Below are positions 1 to 9,183 of a DNA stretch of 64,000 nt, piece after piece. Position 1 is the stretch's first letter, and the number at the start of each line of letters is the position of its first letter. The DNA is from Legionella sp. (GTDB lineage: Bacteria > Pseudomonadota > Gammaproteobacteria > Legionellales > Legionellaceae), in the NCBI GenBank assembly GCA_030158115.1, contig JAOATK010000006.1, positions 1 through 64,000 on the forward strand. Direction: 5' to 3'. The translations under genes were made by a program, and so were the position numbers. The notes beneath the pieces are model-generated. The model saw nothing but the letters and a program-made list of their open reading frames with translations. It was not told where the DNA came from and did not search any database.

Positions 1-63
1 AAGTGGACTGCCTTTTAATGAAAATTTTCCTTGCATTTAAAGACAGTATCTACAAAGGCGTTA

Positions 64-633
64 TTACTCATTACTTCTTTTTAAAAAATTGTCTAATAGT
101 GGCATGCCGTATTGACTTAAAATAGCTTCTGGATGGAATTGTAGACCAAAAACAGGATATTGACGATGTGAAATAGCCATAATGGCATCCTCTGTCCAGG
201 CATCAATAGACAAACAAGTAGGTAAGCTTGTCTTATCTGCTACCAAAGAATGATAACGCGTAGCTTGAAAGTGATTGGGGATATGATGAAATATCCCTTG
301 AGCATTATGTTGAATCACTGATGTCTTGCCATGCATAATCTTTGGAGCGGGAATAATTTTCCCCCCAAAAGCCTGCGCGATGCATTGATGGCCAAGACAA
401 ATACCAAGAATGGGTATGTTTTGGTGAAATCGACGGATTACTTCTAAAGAAATTCCTGCGTCATCAGGAGCCTTGGGGCCTGGAGAAATAACCAAATAAT
501 CAGGGGCAATTTTTTCGATTTCTGATAAGCTAATTTCATCATGCTTGTAAACGACTACTTCCTGGTTTAAACATTGAAAATATTGCACTAAGTTGTAAGT
601 AAATGAATCGTAATTATCAATGAGAAGTAGCAT
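64..633 (-). CDS. trpG/pabA: Glutamine amidotransferase subunit of anthranilate / aminodeoxychorismate synthase
   Basis: Class I glutamine amidotransferase of 189 residues, the usual length for TrpG/PabA. It would release ammonia from glutamine for the chorismate-binding partner in tryptophan or folate synthesis. The N-terminal LLLIDNYDSFTYNL block is diagnostic, the nucleophile is C79 in GICLGHQ, and the His-Glu pair is in FHPEA near residues 167-169. It follows lptB on the same strand after 15 bases, so it probably ends the LPS operon transcript. TrpG and PabA cannot be separated from this protein alone, since one subunit often serves both pathways. The partner gene is not in the window; bases 1-63 are too short to call. 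Confidence 0.93.
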   Translation of the reverse strand: MLLLIDNYDSFTYNLVQYFQCLNQEVVVYKHDEISLSEIEKIAPDYLVISPGPKAPDDAGISLEVIRRFHQNIPILGICLGHQCIAQAFGGKIIPAPKIMHGKTSVIQHNAQGIFHHIPNHFQATRYHSLVADKTSLPTCLSIDAWTEDAIMAISHRQYPVFGLQFHPEAILSQYGMPLLDNFLKRSNE

Positions 634-648
634 GATTTAAGTCACCAC

Positions 649-1374
649 TTATAAAGTAAAATCTTCACCCAGATAAACCGCTCTGACTTGTTGATTTAGA
701 AGAATTTCTTCTGGTGTACCTTCACACAATATCTTTCCTTGGCTGACAATGTAGGCACGTTCACAAATATCTAAGGTTTCCCGTACATTATGATCGGTGA
801 TTAAGACGCCAATATTTTTATTGCATAAATGTTGAATAATTTTTTTTATATCAATAACTGAAATGGGATCCACCCCTGCGAATGGCTCATCCAATAGGAT
901 AAATTCAGGTTCGATGGCTAAAGCTCTAGCGATTTCAACCCGTCTTCTTTCGCCTCCAGATAAAGCCATTCCCATACTATTTCTGATATGAGTAATATGA
1001 AATTCCTGAAGTAATAAATCTAATTTTTCTTCACGTGCCTGTTCATTTAAGTCAGGTCTGAGCTGCAATATCGCCATAATATTTTCAGCCACAGTGAGTT
1101 TACGAAAAACAGAAGCCTCCTGGGGAAGATAGCTAATACCTAGGCGAGCTCTTTGATGCATAGCATCTGCAGTGATGTCTTTTCCATTGAGGATAATCTG
1201 CCCTTCATCACAAGGTTGTAGGCCGACTATCATATAGAAACACGTTGTTTTTCCTGCACCATTGGGGCCTAATAGGCCAACGCATTCACCTTTTTTAAGA
1301 TGAAGGCTTGTTCCATTCACCACCGTGCGTGATTTAAACGATTTTTTTAGATTGCGTGCTTCAAGTAGGCTCAT
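649..1374 (-). CDS. lptB: LPS export ABC transporter ATP-binding protein LptB
   Basis: Cytoplasmic ATPase of the LptB2FGC complex that extracts lipopolysaccharide from the inner membrane and pushes it along the LptA bridge. The 241-residue protein has Walker [10 protein letters not shown], the Q-loop, the ABC signature LSGGERRR and Walker [13 protein letters not shown] in order, at the normal family length. Its start overlaps the end of lptA by four bases, indicating translational coupling in a kdsD-kdsC-lptC-lptA-lptB operon. This order is the one known from E. coli, but the next gene here is trpG/pabA rather than rpoN. The membrane partners lptF and lptG are not in the window. Confidence 0.97.
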   Translation of the reverse strand: MSLLEARNLKKSFKSRTVVNGTSLHLKKGECVGLLGPNGAGKTTCFYMIVGLQPCDEGQIILNGKDITADAMHQRARLGISYLPQEASVFRKLTVAENIMAILQLRPDLNEQAREEKLDLLLQEFHITHIRNSMGMALSGGERRRVEIARALAIEPEFILLDEPFAGVDPISVIDIKKIIQHLCNKNIGVLITDHNVRETLDICERAYIVSQGKILCEGTPEEILLNQQVRAVYLGEDFTL

Positions 1375-1883
1375 GTTGATTTCTTTTCTGGGTGGTAAAT
1401 AATGACAATTCTTTTTTTCCCATCACCTTGGGATAAAACATGTTGGTTTATTGTATCATAACTTATTTTGGCTGCTGAGAATGAGTCTTTTCCTTGTTCG
1501 ATGTGAGCGTGGCCAATTAATTCAATTACATGTCTTAAAGGATAATAGCGAATCGTGTCAGCATAAGCATGAAAAGGGGGCTTTTGGGGATCTGTTATTG
1601 TCCAATAATGAGCTTGTTTTTCTTTAGAGCCATCAGCGATTGCTAAAATTAGTTGATTTTTATCATTGCCTTGAGTAATTGCCTTAGTGGCTTGTAGATT
1701 GGTTGTACCTTGTATAAGTTCTACATTCCCAACATAAATACCTTGATGGTTTTTTTGGTTTAAATCGGCAGAATCAGCCATCACATGCATCGTTTTTTCT
1801 TTATCTGTTGATAGGGCATGGGCTGAGAAAGTCAGCGCGATAAAAAAAATGTACAGACAATGTTTAACCATTTGTAGGTACAT
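1371..1883 (-). CDS. lptA: Periplasmic LPS transport protein LptA
   Basis: Periplasmic beta-jellyroll (OstA/LptA) protein that polymerises into the bridge carrying LPS from LptC to LptD. A longer reading frame begins at 1925, but I prefer the ATG at 1883 because GAGG lies five bases upstream and the product (170 residues) then starts directly with a signal peptide ending near SAHA. The mature part begins around [13 protein letters not shown] and holds the repeated V-x-L-x-Q-G-T strand motifs typical of the fold. It overlaps lptC by about 20 bases and lptB by four. Identity rests on fold-like motifs plus operon position. Confidence 0.93.
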   Translation of the reverse strand: MYLQMVKHCLYIFFIALTFSAHALSTDKEKTMHVMADSADLNQKNHQGIYVGNVELIQGTTNLQATKAITQGNDKNQLILAIADGSKEKQAHYWTITDPQKPPFHAYADTIRYYPLRHVIELIGHAHIEQGKDSFSAAKISYDTINQHVLSQGDGKKRIVIIYHPEKKST

Positions 1884-2436
1884 AACTTCCTCGTGCTTGA
1901 TGCAATAATTCAATTCTTTTTTCATTTAGATACGCATTCATCCCTTTGGATTGAATCATATTACCTGGTTGCTCATAAGTTACAAGGAGATCCGTGCTTG
2001 CCTTTTTTTCGTTTGGAAAATAAGTCACTTCTTCTGTTCTTAAAGTGCTTTCTTGTGTTTTACCATCTTGCTTTTGATGGACAATAACATGGCCTTTGAA
2101 AGTAATGAGTTTACCACCCTCAAATGATTGAGCCTTATTGGATCGGATATCCCAAGGGGGTTGTTGATCTTGGCTTATTAGGATATGAGGGCGTTGAAAT
2201 AAGTACACATTGTCTTTTGGGATATGTTGCATGATAGGCGTAGTTAACCGATTGACTAATAAACCTGCCTTATCAAATTGACGCACCTTGAGTTGGTATA
2301 CAGTGGTTTCTACAGAGTTGGCTAATGTTTCATTGTCCATGCGCGTAATATCAATGGAATGACCATAATACCAGCCTGAAGCTGTTAGAATCAGTAGCGT
2401 GATAAAAAGCCATAGGAATTGTTTGGCAATATTCAT
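1864..2436 (-). CDS. lptC: LPS export protein LptC
   Basis: Bitopic inner-membrane protein that passes LPS from LptB2FG to LptA. The 190-residue product has one N-terminal transmembrane segment (about residues 6-24, FLWLFITLLILTASGWYYG) followed by a periplasmic jellyroll domain with strands such as GGKLITFKGHVIVHQ. Length and topology match the family. Its stop shares bases with the start region of lptA, and its first codon overlaps the kdsC stop, so it lies inside a tightly coupled operon. LptC sequences are poorly conserved, so position between kdsC and lptA is an important part of the call. Confidence 0.92.
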   Translation of the reverse strand: MNIAKQFLWLFITLLILTASGWYYGHSIDITRMDNETLANSVETTVYQLKVRQFDKAGLLVNRLTTPIMQHIPKDNVYLFQRPHILISQDQQPPWDIRSNKAQSFEGGKLITFKGHVIVHQKQDGKTQESTLRTEEVTYFPNEKKASTDLLVTYEQPGNMIQSKGMNAYLNEKRIELLHQARGSYVPTNG

Positions 2437-2960
2437 TATTTTAAATAACCAGTGATCGCTAAATCCATTTTATTCTGTGCATTGAGAATGAGATCGCATA
2501 GCTCGCGTACTGCGCCATGCCCACCTGAAAGTTCTGTTTTCCATACAGCAATTTCTTTCACTTGGCGTACAGCATTTGCTACAGCGACACCTAATCCAAC
2601 CTGCTGCATAATTGGTATGTCAGGTAGATCGTCACCTATATAAGCAAATTCTTCATCGGCAAGGTGAAGTGTGTTTTTTAATTGTTGGTACATTTCTTGT
2701 TTATTTAATTGGTTTTTATAATAATGCTTGATGCTCAATTGTTGCATACGATGATCGACCACAGGATTATTCGAACCAGTAATTACGGCTATTTCAATCC
2801 CTGCTGCCATAAGCAATTTTAAGCCCACTCCATCATGAATATGAAATGTTTTTAATTCGTTGAAGTGATTATCAAGGTATAAAAGGCCATCTGTCAGGAC
2901 CCCATCCATGTCGCAGATCAAGCATTTCACTTTTTTTGCTTTTTCAACTAATTGATTCAT
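2436..2960 (-). CDS. kdsC: 3-deoxy-D-manno-octulosonate 8-phosphate phosphatase KdsC
   Basis: HAD-superfamily phosphatase that removes phosphate from Kdo-8-P, the step after KdsA in Kdo synthesis. The 174-residue protein is the short cap-less form that works as a tetramer. HAD motif I is CDMDGVLTDG with nucleophile D17, motif II is VITGSNN, and the late acidic motif is YIGDDLPD. It directly follows kdsD with no gap and overlaps lptC, coupling Kdo production to LPS export. KdsA, which makes its substrate, is encoded about 34 kb away at 37.3 kb. Confidence 0.96.
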   Translation of the reverse strand: MNQLVEKAKKVKCLICDMDGVLTDGLLYLDNHFNELKTFHIHDGVGLKLLMAAGIEIAVITGSNNPVVDHRMQQLSIKHYYKNQLNKQEMYQQLKNTLHLADEEFAYIGDDLPDIPIMQQVGLGVAVANAVRQVKEIAVWKTELSGGHGAVRELCDLILNAQNKMDLAITGYLK

Positions 2961-3923
2961 TTAAACGACTCCTGCTTTTAATAAATCATGGAGATGCAAA
3001 ACAGCTACCGGACGCTTATTTTCATCGGCTACGATTAATGAGGTAATACTATGTTTTTGCATCATCGTTAATGCTTCAGCCGCTAGCATGCCCTTATGAA
3101 TAACATGCGCTTTGTCAGTCATGACTTCTTTTAGTTGAGTTGTATTGATATCACATTGCCGAGTTAAGGTTCGCCGAATATCGCCGTCAGTATAAACCCC
3201 AACTAGAATGCCTTGGTTATCAACAACACAGGTCATTCCTAATTTCTTGTTAGTGACTTCTATTAATGCTTCACATATCGTTGCATTTTCATTCACTATA
3301 GGAAGCTGAGGACCTTCGTGGCATAGTTCATCGATGAGTAATAAGAGGCGTTTTCCTAAAGAACCTCCTGGATGCGATAAAGCAAAATCAGCCTCAGTAA
3401 ATCCCCTTGCTTGCAACAAGGCAATGGCTAATGCATCACCCATCACGAGAGAAACAGTAGTGCTAGTCGTTGGTGCAAGACCCAATGGACAAGCCTCTTG
3501 TTTAATGCTGACATCCAGATGAACATCGGCTACTTTAGCTAGGGTAGACTCGGTGTTGCCTGTTAGGGCAATTAGGGGGACTTCTAAGCGTTTTAAAAGA
3601 GGCAATAGGGTCACTAATTCGTTGGTATTTCCTGAGTAGGAAATAGCAATCACGGTATCTTGTTTCGTGATCATCCCTAAATCACCATGACTGGCTTCTC
3701 CGGGATGCATGAAAAAAGCAGGACTGCCTGTGCTGGATAAAGTCGCTGCGATTTTATTAGCAATATGCCCTGATTTCCCCATGCCTGTTACGACAATGCG
3801 TCCTTTGCAGGCTAATAAAATTTCGCAGGCTTGAGCAAAGCGCTTATCAATGCGTTGTGTTAAGTCAAAGACGGCTTGTGCTTCAGTTTCGATAACAGCA
3901 AGTCCTAGTGCACAAAAATTCAT
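2961..3923 (-). CDS. kdsD: D-arabinose 5-phosphate isomerase KdsD
   Basis: Converts ribulose 5-phosphate to arabinose 5-phosphate, the precursor used by KdsA. The 320-residue protein has an N-terminal sugar isomerase (SIS) domain, with GMGKSGHIANKIAATLSSTG and SYSGNTNEL visible, followed by two CBS repeats from about residue 205 to the end. This SIS-CBS-CBS architecture and length are standard. It is the first gene of the minus-strand LPS operon; a 405-base gap holding a long palindrome lies upstream. In E. coli the gene is followed by kdsC as here, with the mla operon divergent from it. Confidence 0.96.
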   Translation of the reverse strand: MNFCALGLAVIETEAQAVFDLTQRIDKRFAQACEILLACKGRIVVTGMGKSGHIANKIAATLSSTGSPAFFMHPGEASHGDLGMITKQDTVIAISYSGNTNELVTLLPLLKRLEVPLIALTGNTESTLAKVADVHLDVSIKQEACPLGLAPTTSTTVSLVMGDALAIALLQARGFTEADFALSHPGGSLGKRLLLLIDELCHEGPQLPIVNENATICEALIEVTNKKLGMTCVVDNQGILVGVYTDGDIRRTLTRQCDINTTQLKEVMTDKAHVIHKGMLAAEALTMMQKHSITSLIVADENKRPVAVLHLHDLLKAGVV

Positions 3924-4328
3924 AGGCTATTTAATATTAGGTATTTTGTTTATTTTTCATTCTAACACAATGACTCGTTGTTTCAACAGCTCTTACCCGT
4001 AGGAGCACAAGGCTGCGTCATGAAAAGGTTGTGCTTAACACAACAATCAAAATAACCCGTCGTTGCGAGCGCCAGCGAAGCAATCCAGATCGGTATTCCA
4101 ATTAAAATCGATCTGGATTGCTTCGCTGGCGCTTGCAACGACGGCATTTTTTTTGATCTATTTTAAAAATGGCTAAAGTCCAGTCATTGTCATTGCCATC
4201 TCTCTTAAGTGTCCAAATTATAACAATTTATGAGAGATGACACAGTTATTTAAACACTACCAAAGGCAACACCCCTACTTGGATATCTGTTAATTGCTCA
4301 AGAATAAAAAGTTATTTCGTCCACGACC
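3924..4328. other. Intergenic region between the 648-residue gene and kdsD
   Basis: No coding region is supported in these 405 bases. They must hold the promoter of the kdsD-lptB operon, but I could not find a convincing -35/-10 pair. The middle is occupied by a large inverted repeat (4057-4144). The part next to the effector-like gene is AT-rich with no further structure that I could see. Confidence 0.6.
4057..4144. repeat. Long inverted repeat, 36-base arms
   Basis: Arms 4057-4092 and 4109-4144 are reverse complements with a single mismatch, separated by a 16-base AT-rich loop. The arm includes GCCAGCGAAGCAATCCAGAT. A T-run follows on the plus strand (CATTTTTTTTGATC), and the minus strand has a weaker one, so it could end transcription of the 648-residue gene on the minus strand. 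Similar palindromes containing CAGCGAAGCAATCC are dispersed in several intracellular bacteria, so I read it as a dispersed palindromic element rather than a dedicated terminator. Confidence 0.85.
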
Positions 4329-6275
4329 CTAAATTTCAGAAGAGGGATTGTTTTTACTATTAATAATGGTTAGTTGTTCTTCTATCATTTTATTAAAGGC
4401 TTTTACCGAAGATGTCTTAAGTCCGAAAAATCCAAGTTTGGTTACTATCCCTTGACCACTTGCAAGAATTTTAAATCTTGGGTCATCTTTTAAATCGAGC
4501 ACATACTTCTCAAGTTTTGGTTTTGAATCTAAGCATTCAATTTCTTTCTTAAGTTGCAATAAAATTTGGCTTTTTAAGTAATCTCCTTTGAGGTTTTTTA
4601 GATCTTCTCCTAAGTTTTGATTACCCTGTACTTGAAACGCATGATAAAATCTACTTTTTTTCTGGCTATCGACTTGATATTTATAATGAGTGCTTGAAAG
4701 CCCTTTTTCTATTTTTTCCTCTGTCGGCGTTGATTCCGGTTTTAAAGACTGTATTTGAGGTGCGGGAATAGTAATACGTAATTTTTTAGATAAGTTTGAA
4801 TGAATTAATTTAACACGCTTTTCCAGTGACTCGAATAAATCTCTTTGAAGATCTTGTTCAAAATGATCTTGAATATAGAGAGCTATTTCAGCGTAACATT
4901 GATTTAATATTTCCGAGTTGTTTGTTATGAACTGTTTTGCTTTCTCGTGTGTTCCAAATAATTCAAGTGCAATATCGCTACGGTTACCGCATTCTGTAAT
5001 CGACTGTTCTTTTCTTTGTTGATCTTTATCCATAAATGCTTTGTCTGCCAAACCACATAAAAGGGGTTTAGTTATCATACTGAGTTTTAATCTGGCATAG
5101 AGTTTTTCACGAATATATCCTTCATTTTTTTGTATATTCTCAAGATTACGATATATTCCGAACTTGCATTGAGAAACAAGATCAATCTCATAGTCTGTTG
5201 TAGATATATGAGGAGAGGTGTAGCATCTATCAAAGTCAATTTTCGATAAATGAGCCTTTTCAATATCAGTAGTAGAAAATCCTAGATTTTCTATATTAAA
5301 GTCAGTTTCCTGAACATAATTATTAACTTCATCAATGATACCAGTTCCTGGGAAAACCTTCTTATCTTCTTCAATATACTTTTTACGAAGAGCCGTGGTT
5401 TTTTTATCAGCAGCAGAGCAAGCATAAGTATTAATTTCTCTTGAGGCTACAATTTTATTATCCATGAGCCTCTCAGAAGAAAAATGTTTTGCGCTGACTA
5501 AGGTAGCAATCTTAGAGGCCAAAATGCCCTCAGGGGAATAGCGTTCAACACCGCGCATAAACAGAACTTTGGAACCATTTGTAGCTAAAAATGTGTTATC
5601 ACCAGTGTCACCTTTTGCAATCTTACATACTGATTTATAAGGAAAGTATTCATTACTAGATTTTATTCCTTTTCGCATCAGCACTTTGTTTTCTTGAGTT
5701 ACCATTAAATCTAATGGATACAGAGCATGGGCAGTATTTATTCCATAATAATTCGCTTTTGGTAGTTGACCTGTAAGTGTTAGTGCATTAATTGCAAAGG
5801 GAATATTAGAGGCTAAGATTTTGCGTTGATAGTAATTTACACCTGGAAAGAAATTGCTATGTTCTCCATCTTTTTCAATGGATAAATAGTGTGCAAATAA
5901 ATGATAAATATTGATTAAGTCGATATATTTTTTAGCATCTGGGCTTTCTTGAGGAATTGGAGCTGATGTCTTAACACTAGTTTCAATGTTATCCACGGCC
6001 TTTTCAATTGCATTGTTATGATGGTGATAAATCTTATGAGTGATGCTAAATACGATGGATATTATAGTGTTTTTTATGCTCTGATCTAACTCATTCAATT
6101 TTTTAGAAAATTCATCAAACTCCTGAGGTTGTATTTCTAAACCTCGTCTAAGCTTGTCAAGAAAAGTGTAGATAGAAGCATTTACTTCAGTTTGCAGAAG
6201 CCCTTGTGTGTTGAGTGAGTCCACAAAAGCACCCTTTACTGATAGATACGTATTGATTAACTCATTCAATTGCAT
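4329..6275 (-). CDS. Putative Dot/Icm effector with possible kinase-like fold
   Basis: I do not recognise a named family. The protein has 648 residues, is charged and soluble, with no signal peptide or transmembrane segment. Helical character dominates residues 1-130 and 370-500. Residues 229-350 resemble the layout of the atypical lipid-kinase-like domains of some Legionella effectors: a strand with KVLFMRG (237-243), a helix with EGILASKIATL (249-259), a block LMDNKIVASRE (270-280), then KIDFDR (345-350). That pattern is suggestive only. The C-terminus (FNKMIEEQLTII...PSSEI) is polar with glutamates, compatible with a type IVB secretion signal. It sits alone between kdsD and mlaF, normally neighbours, which suggests an inserted accessory gene. 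Confidence 0.55.
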   Translation of the reverse strand: MQLNELINTYLSVKGAFVDSLNTQGLLQTEVNASIYTFLDKLRRGLEIQPQEFDEFSKKLNELDQSIKNTIISIVFSITHKIYHHHNNAIEKAVDNIETSVKTSAPIPQESPDAKKYIDLINIYHLFAHYLSIEKDGEHSNFFPGVNYYQRKILASNIPFAINALTLTGQLPKANYYGINTAHALYPLDLMVTQENKVLMRKGIKSSNEYFPYKSVCKIAKGDTGDNTFLATNGSKVLFMRGVERYSPEGILASKIATLVSAKHFSSERLMDNKIVASREINTYACSAADKKTTALRKKYIEEDKKVFPGTGIIDEVNNYVQETDFNIENLGFSTTDIEKAHLSKIDFDRCYTSPHISTTDYEIDLVSQCKFGIYRNLENIQKNEGYIREKLYARLKLSMITKPLLCGLADKAFMDKDQQRKEQSITECGNRSDIALELFGTHEKAKQFITNNSEILNQCYAEIALYIQDHFEQDLQRDLFESLEKRVKLIHSNLSKKLRITIPAPQIQSLKPESTPTEEKIEKGLSSTHYKYQVDSQKKSRFYHAFQVQGNQNLGEDLKNLKGDYLKSQILLQLKKEIECLDSKPKLEKYVLDLKDDPRFKILASGQGIVTKLGFFGLKTSSVKAFNKMIEEQLTIINSKNNPSSEI

Positions 6276-6512
6276 AATTACCTCAAAATAAATTGGTTTA
6301 TTTTCTCATTATAGATCAAAAAACAAACATTTCATAAGGTCTGTTGATATTGAGTTTCGATTAAAAAAAAATCAAAACGATTTGTAATTAATCATAAGTT
6401 TTGGGTTGAATATAAAAACCAGAATTTTTTAGCTTAAATATTATGAAAATCCTCATTTTTTTTTAGAACCAGTATATACTTCAATTGTAAGCCATCAGCG
6501 GAAATTAAAAGC
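6276..6512. other. Divergent AT-rich promoter region upstream of mlaF
   Basis: This 237-base gap separates two divergent units and is very AT-rich with several A and T runs. A TATACT hexamer at 6475-6480 could be a -10 box for mlaF, but no matching -35 was found, so it is only a candidate. Confidence 0.35.
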
Positions 6513-7310
6513 ATGTCAGAAAATTGGGTCGAAATTAATAATTTAATCTTTACTCGAGGAAATCGCTGCATTTTCAATGGCGTTGATATGGTTATGAAGC
6601 AGGGTAAAATTACTGCAATTATGGGCCCTAGTGGTTCGGGAAAAACAACCTTGTTGCAATTGATTGGCGCTCAATTAACACCAGACAGTGGCTCTATTTT
6701 AGTTAATGGTCAAAACATACACCAATTATCACGTAAAGCCTTATATCAAACCCGTCGTGATATGGGCTTGTTGTTTCAAAGTTCTGCCTTATTTACCCAT
6801 CTTTCTGTGTTTGATAACGTGGCTTTTCCGTTAAGAGAACATACTCAGTTAAATGAATCTATGATACGAGACATCGTACTAATGAAGCTCGAAGCGGTTG
6901 GATTACGCGGCGCTGCTAATTTAATGCCCGCTCAATTATCCGGCGGTATGGCACGGCGTGTAGCTTTGGCACGGACTATAGCGCTTGACCCTACTTTGAT
7001 GATGTATGATGAGCCTTTCACAGGACAAGATCCTATTTCTTTGGGTGTTTTGGTTCGTTTGATTAAGCGTTTAAATGAATTATTGCACACCACCACTATT
7101 ATTGTTTCGCACGATGTGGAAGAGACTTGTTCCATTGCAGACTATATTTACTTGATTTCAGGAGGAAAAATTATAGGGGAGGGTACTCCTGAAGAGTTGA
7201 GCCAATCTTTAGAGCCTCAAACCAGACAATTTATGCATGGAGAAGCCGATGGGGTGGTGCCTTTTCATTATCCAGCCAGGTCGTATACTGAGGAGTTATT
7301 AGATGCTTGA
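6513..7310 (+). CDS. mlaF: Phospholipid transport ABC ATPase MlaF
   Basis: ATPase of the MlaFEDB complex, which moves phospholipids between the inner membrane and the periplasmic carrier MlaC and so maintains outer-membrane lipid asymmetry. The 265 residues carry Walker [10 protein letters not shown], signature [13 protein letters not shown] and Walker [15 protein letters not shown]; the MARR variant after the signature is typical of this family. It overlaps mlaE by eight bases and begins a mlaFEDCB-ibaG-murA cluster. The start ATG at 6513 is preceded by a modest purine-rich stretch. Confidence 0.96.
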   Translation: MSENWVEINNLIFTRGNRCIFNGVDMVMKQGKITAIMGPSGSGKTTLLQLIGAQLTPDSGSILVNGQNIHQLSRKALYQTRRDMGLLFQSSALFTHLSVFDNVAFPLREHTQLNESMIRDIVLMKLEAVGLRGAANLMPAQLSGGMARRVALARTIALDPTLMMYDEPFTGQDPISLGVLVRLIKRLNELLHTTTIIVSHDVEETCSIADYIYLISGGKIIGEGTPEELSQSLEPQTRQFMHGEADGVVPFHYPARSYTEELLDA

Positions 7311-8085
7311 GCTCATTACGCGCCTAGGTAATCAAGGTACCCGGATGTTGCATGACTTGGGTAGCTCGGGATTATTTCTATTTTTAATGTTATTTCGACG
7401 TCCTCACATTAAAAAATTATGGCCATTATTACGTTATCAGATTTATTTTGTGGGCGTTTTATCTTGTTTAATTATTGTAGTGTCGGCTTTATTCATAGGA
7501 ATGGTTGTTGGTTTGCAAGGCTATAATACCTTGCAAAAATTTGGTGCCTCAAGCCAATTAGGCCAATTATTGGCGCTTAGTATTGCGCGTGAATTAGGTC
7601 CTGTGATTAGTGCTTTATTATTTGCTGGGCGAGCAGGTTCTGCATTAACCGCTGAAATTGGTTTGATGAAGGCAACAGAGCAATTATCTAGTATGGATAT
7701 GATGGGTGTTGACCCTCTAGGTCGAGTTATTTACCCTCGTTTCATGGCAGGCTTAATTACGTTGCCGATATTGGCCATAATTTTTTCTGCGGTGGCGATT
7801 TTTGGCGGTTATTTTATCGGTGTGCATTGGCTGGGTGTGGATGCTGGTAGTTTTTGGTCTAACATGCAAGCCGCAGTCAATTTTCGTACGGATGTATTGA
7901 GTGGTATCATTAAGAGTTTAGTTTTTGCCTTTGTTGTGACCTGGATTGCTGTATTCCAGGGATTTCAATGCGTGCCTACTGCAGAGGGTATTAGCCAGGC
8001 GACGACCAAAACAGTAGTTTATTCTTCGCTTGCTGTATTAGGTCTGGATTTTTTATTGACGGCAATGATGATTGGAGATTGGTAA
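7303..8085 (+). CDS. mlaE: Phospholipid transport permease MlaE
   Basis: Inner-membrane permease of the Mla system, 260 residues with about five to six hydrophobic segments. The MlaE signature region is visible as [26 protein letters not shown] in two parts ([10 protein letters not shown] and [13 protein letters not shown], about residues 103-127), followed by the coupling segment [17 protein letters not shown]. Length and gene order mlaF-mlaE-mlaD are standard. The start overlaps mlaF, consistent with coupled translation. Confidence 0.96.
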   Translation: MLELITRLGNQGTRMLHDLGSSGLFLFLMLFRRPHIKKLWPLLRYQIYFVGVLSCLIIVVSALFIGMVVGLQGYNTLQKFGASSQLGQLLALSIARELGPVISALLFAGRAGSALTAEIGLMKATEQLSSMDMMGVDPLGRVIYPRFMAGLITLPILAIIFSAVAIFGGYFIGVHWLGVDAGSFWSNMQAAVNFRTDVLSGIIKSLVFAFVVTWIAVFQGFQCVPTAEGISQATTKTVVYSSLAVLGLDFLLTAMMIGDW

Positions 8086-8086
8086 A

Positions 8087-8563
8087 ATGAATAAGCAACG
8101 TTACGTAGACGTGAGTGTTGGCCTTTTTATGTTGCTTGGTTTATTAGCTTTACTAGTTATGGCAATGAAGGTCAGTAATATTTCAGATTTTATATCGCAT
8201 AAAAACTACGATGTCTCCGCAGATTTTACGGATATTGGTGGTTTAAAAGTTAGAGCACCAGTGACAGTTGCAGGTGTTAAAATTGGTGAGGTTACTCGTA
8301 TCGAATTACAGCCTGGCCAGCTGAACGCTAAAGTGACTATGCGTTTACGAAATGATAAAAAAATACCCTATGAAGATTCTTCTGCACGAATTTTAACAGA
8401 GGGATTACTTGGCTCTAATTACGTGAGTATTGTTCCTGGTTTTGATGAAGAAGAAAATAAGACTCATCCTTATTTAAAAAATGGGGATGTTATTGCTAAA
8501 ACGCAAGAGGCAATTATTCTTGAAAATTTAATCGGCCAATTGCTATTTAATATTAAAAAATAA
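8087..8563 (+). CDS. mlaD: Phospholipid transport MCE-domain protein MlaD
   Basis: Periplasmic substrate-binding component, anchored by one N-terminal helix, that forms a hexameric ring with a lipid channel. I place the start at the ATG at 8087, directly after the mlaE stop and with GGAG about ten bases upstream, giving 158 residues and MNKQRYVDVSVGLFML as the N-terminus; an upstream ATG at 8072 would overlap mlaE. The MCE domain starts near YDVSADFTDIGGLKVRAPV and contains GLLGSNYVSI. The length agrees with other proteobacterial MlaD proteins. Confidence 0.95.
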   Translation: MNKQRYVDVSVGLFMLLGLLALLVMAMKVSNISDFISHKNYDVSADFTDIGGLKVRAPVTVAGVKIGEVTRIELQPGQLNAKVTMRLRNDKKIPYEDSSARILTEGLLGSNYVSIVPGFDEEENKTHPYLKNGDVIAKTQEAIILENLIGQLLFNIKK

Positions 8564-8571
8564 GGTGAAAC

Positions 8572-9183
8572 ATGAAGATATTAAGGACAATTTTATTGAT
8601 TGCAGGAATTATTTCATCCTCCACAATAATCGCTCAGGGCTCGCCAGTGCCCATGCTTGAGAAAACAGCGAATGGCATTATTGCAACGCTTAAAGAAAAT
8701 AAGGCTAATTTAAAAAAGAACCCTAGTATTATTTATAAAGCAGTAGAATCTCATCTGCTTCCTATTGTAGACGTTGCAGGGATGTCGCGTTCAGTATTAG
8801 GAAGACAAGCATGGATTAAAGCCACTGCTGCACAAAAAGGACAGTTTTCTAATGCGTTTACTCAATTAGTGATTCGTACCTATTCCAGTCCCTTGGCCCA
8901 ATATTCGGATGAAACAGTACAATTTTTACCGGTTAGAGGGGACTTAAATTCTCGTTTTATACGCGTTAACAGCGTGATTGTACGCTCTGAAGGTCAGAAT
9001 ATTCCATTGACCTATAGTCTTATCGATAAAAATGGCCAATGGAAAATTTATGATATTAGCGTTGAAGGTGTGAGCTTATTACAAAGCTTTAGATCACAAT
9101 TTGCTCAAGCATTACAAAGCTCAAGTATTGATGATCTGATAAAGCAAATGCAAGAAAAACAAATTAAAAAGGCATCTCAATGA
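8572..9183 (+). CDS. mlaC: Periplasmic phospholipid carrier MlaC
   Basis: Soluble carrier that shuttles phospholipid between the MlaA complex in the outer membrane and MlaFEDB in the inner membrane. The 203-residue product has a signal peptide (about residues 1-22) and a Tol_Tol_Ttg2 (MlaC) domain with MSRSVLGRQAWIKATAAQK and VEGVSLLQSFRSQFAQAL. AAGGTG precedes the ATG. The last four bases overlap mlaB. Confidence 0.95.
   Translation: MKILRTILLIAGIISSSTIIAQGSPVPMLEKTANGIIATLKENKANLKKNPSIIYKAVESHLLPIVDVAGMSRSVLGRQAWIKATAAQKGQFSNAFTQLVIRTYSSPLAQYSDETVQFLPVRGDLNSRFIRVNSVIVRSEGQNIPLTYSLIDKNGQWKIYDISVEGVSLLQSFRSQFAQALQSSSIDDLIKQMQEKQIKKASQ

Noticed and set aside
1..63. Possible start of another gene after trpG/pabA
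   Set aside because: Too short; both strands were read and no recognisable protein begins in these bases.
1893..2087. Plus-strand frame opposite lptC
   Set aside because: Lies wholly antisense to a conserved gene with no supporting motif.
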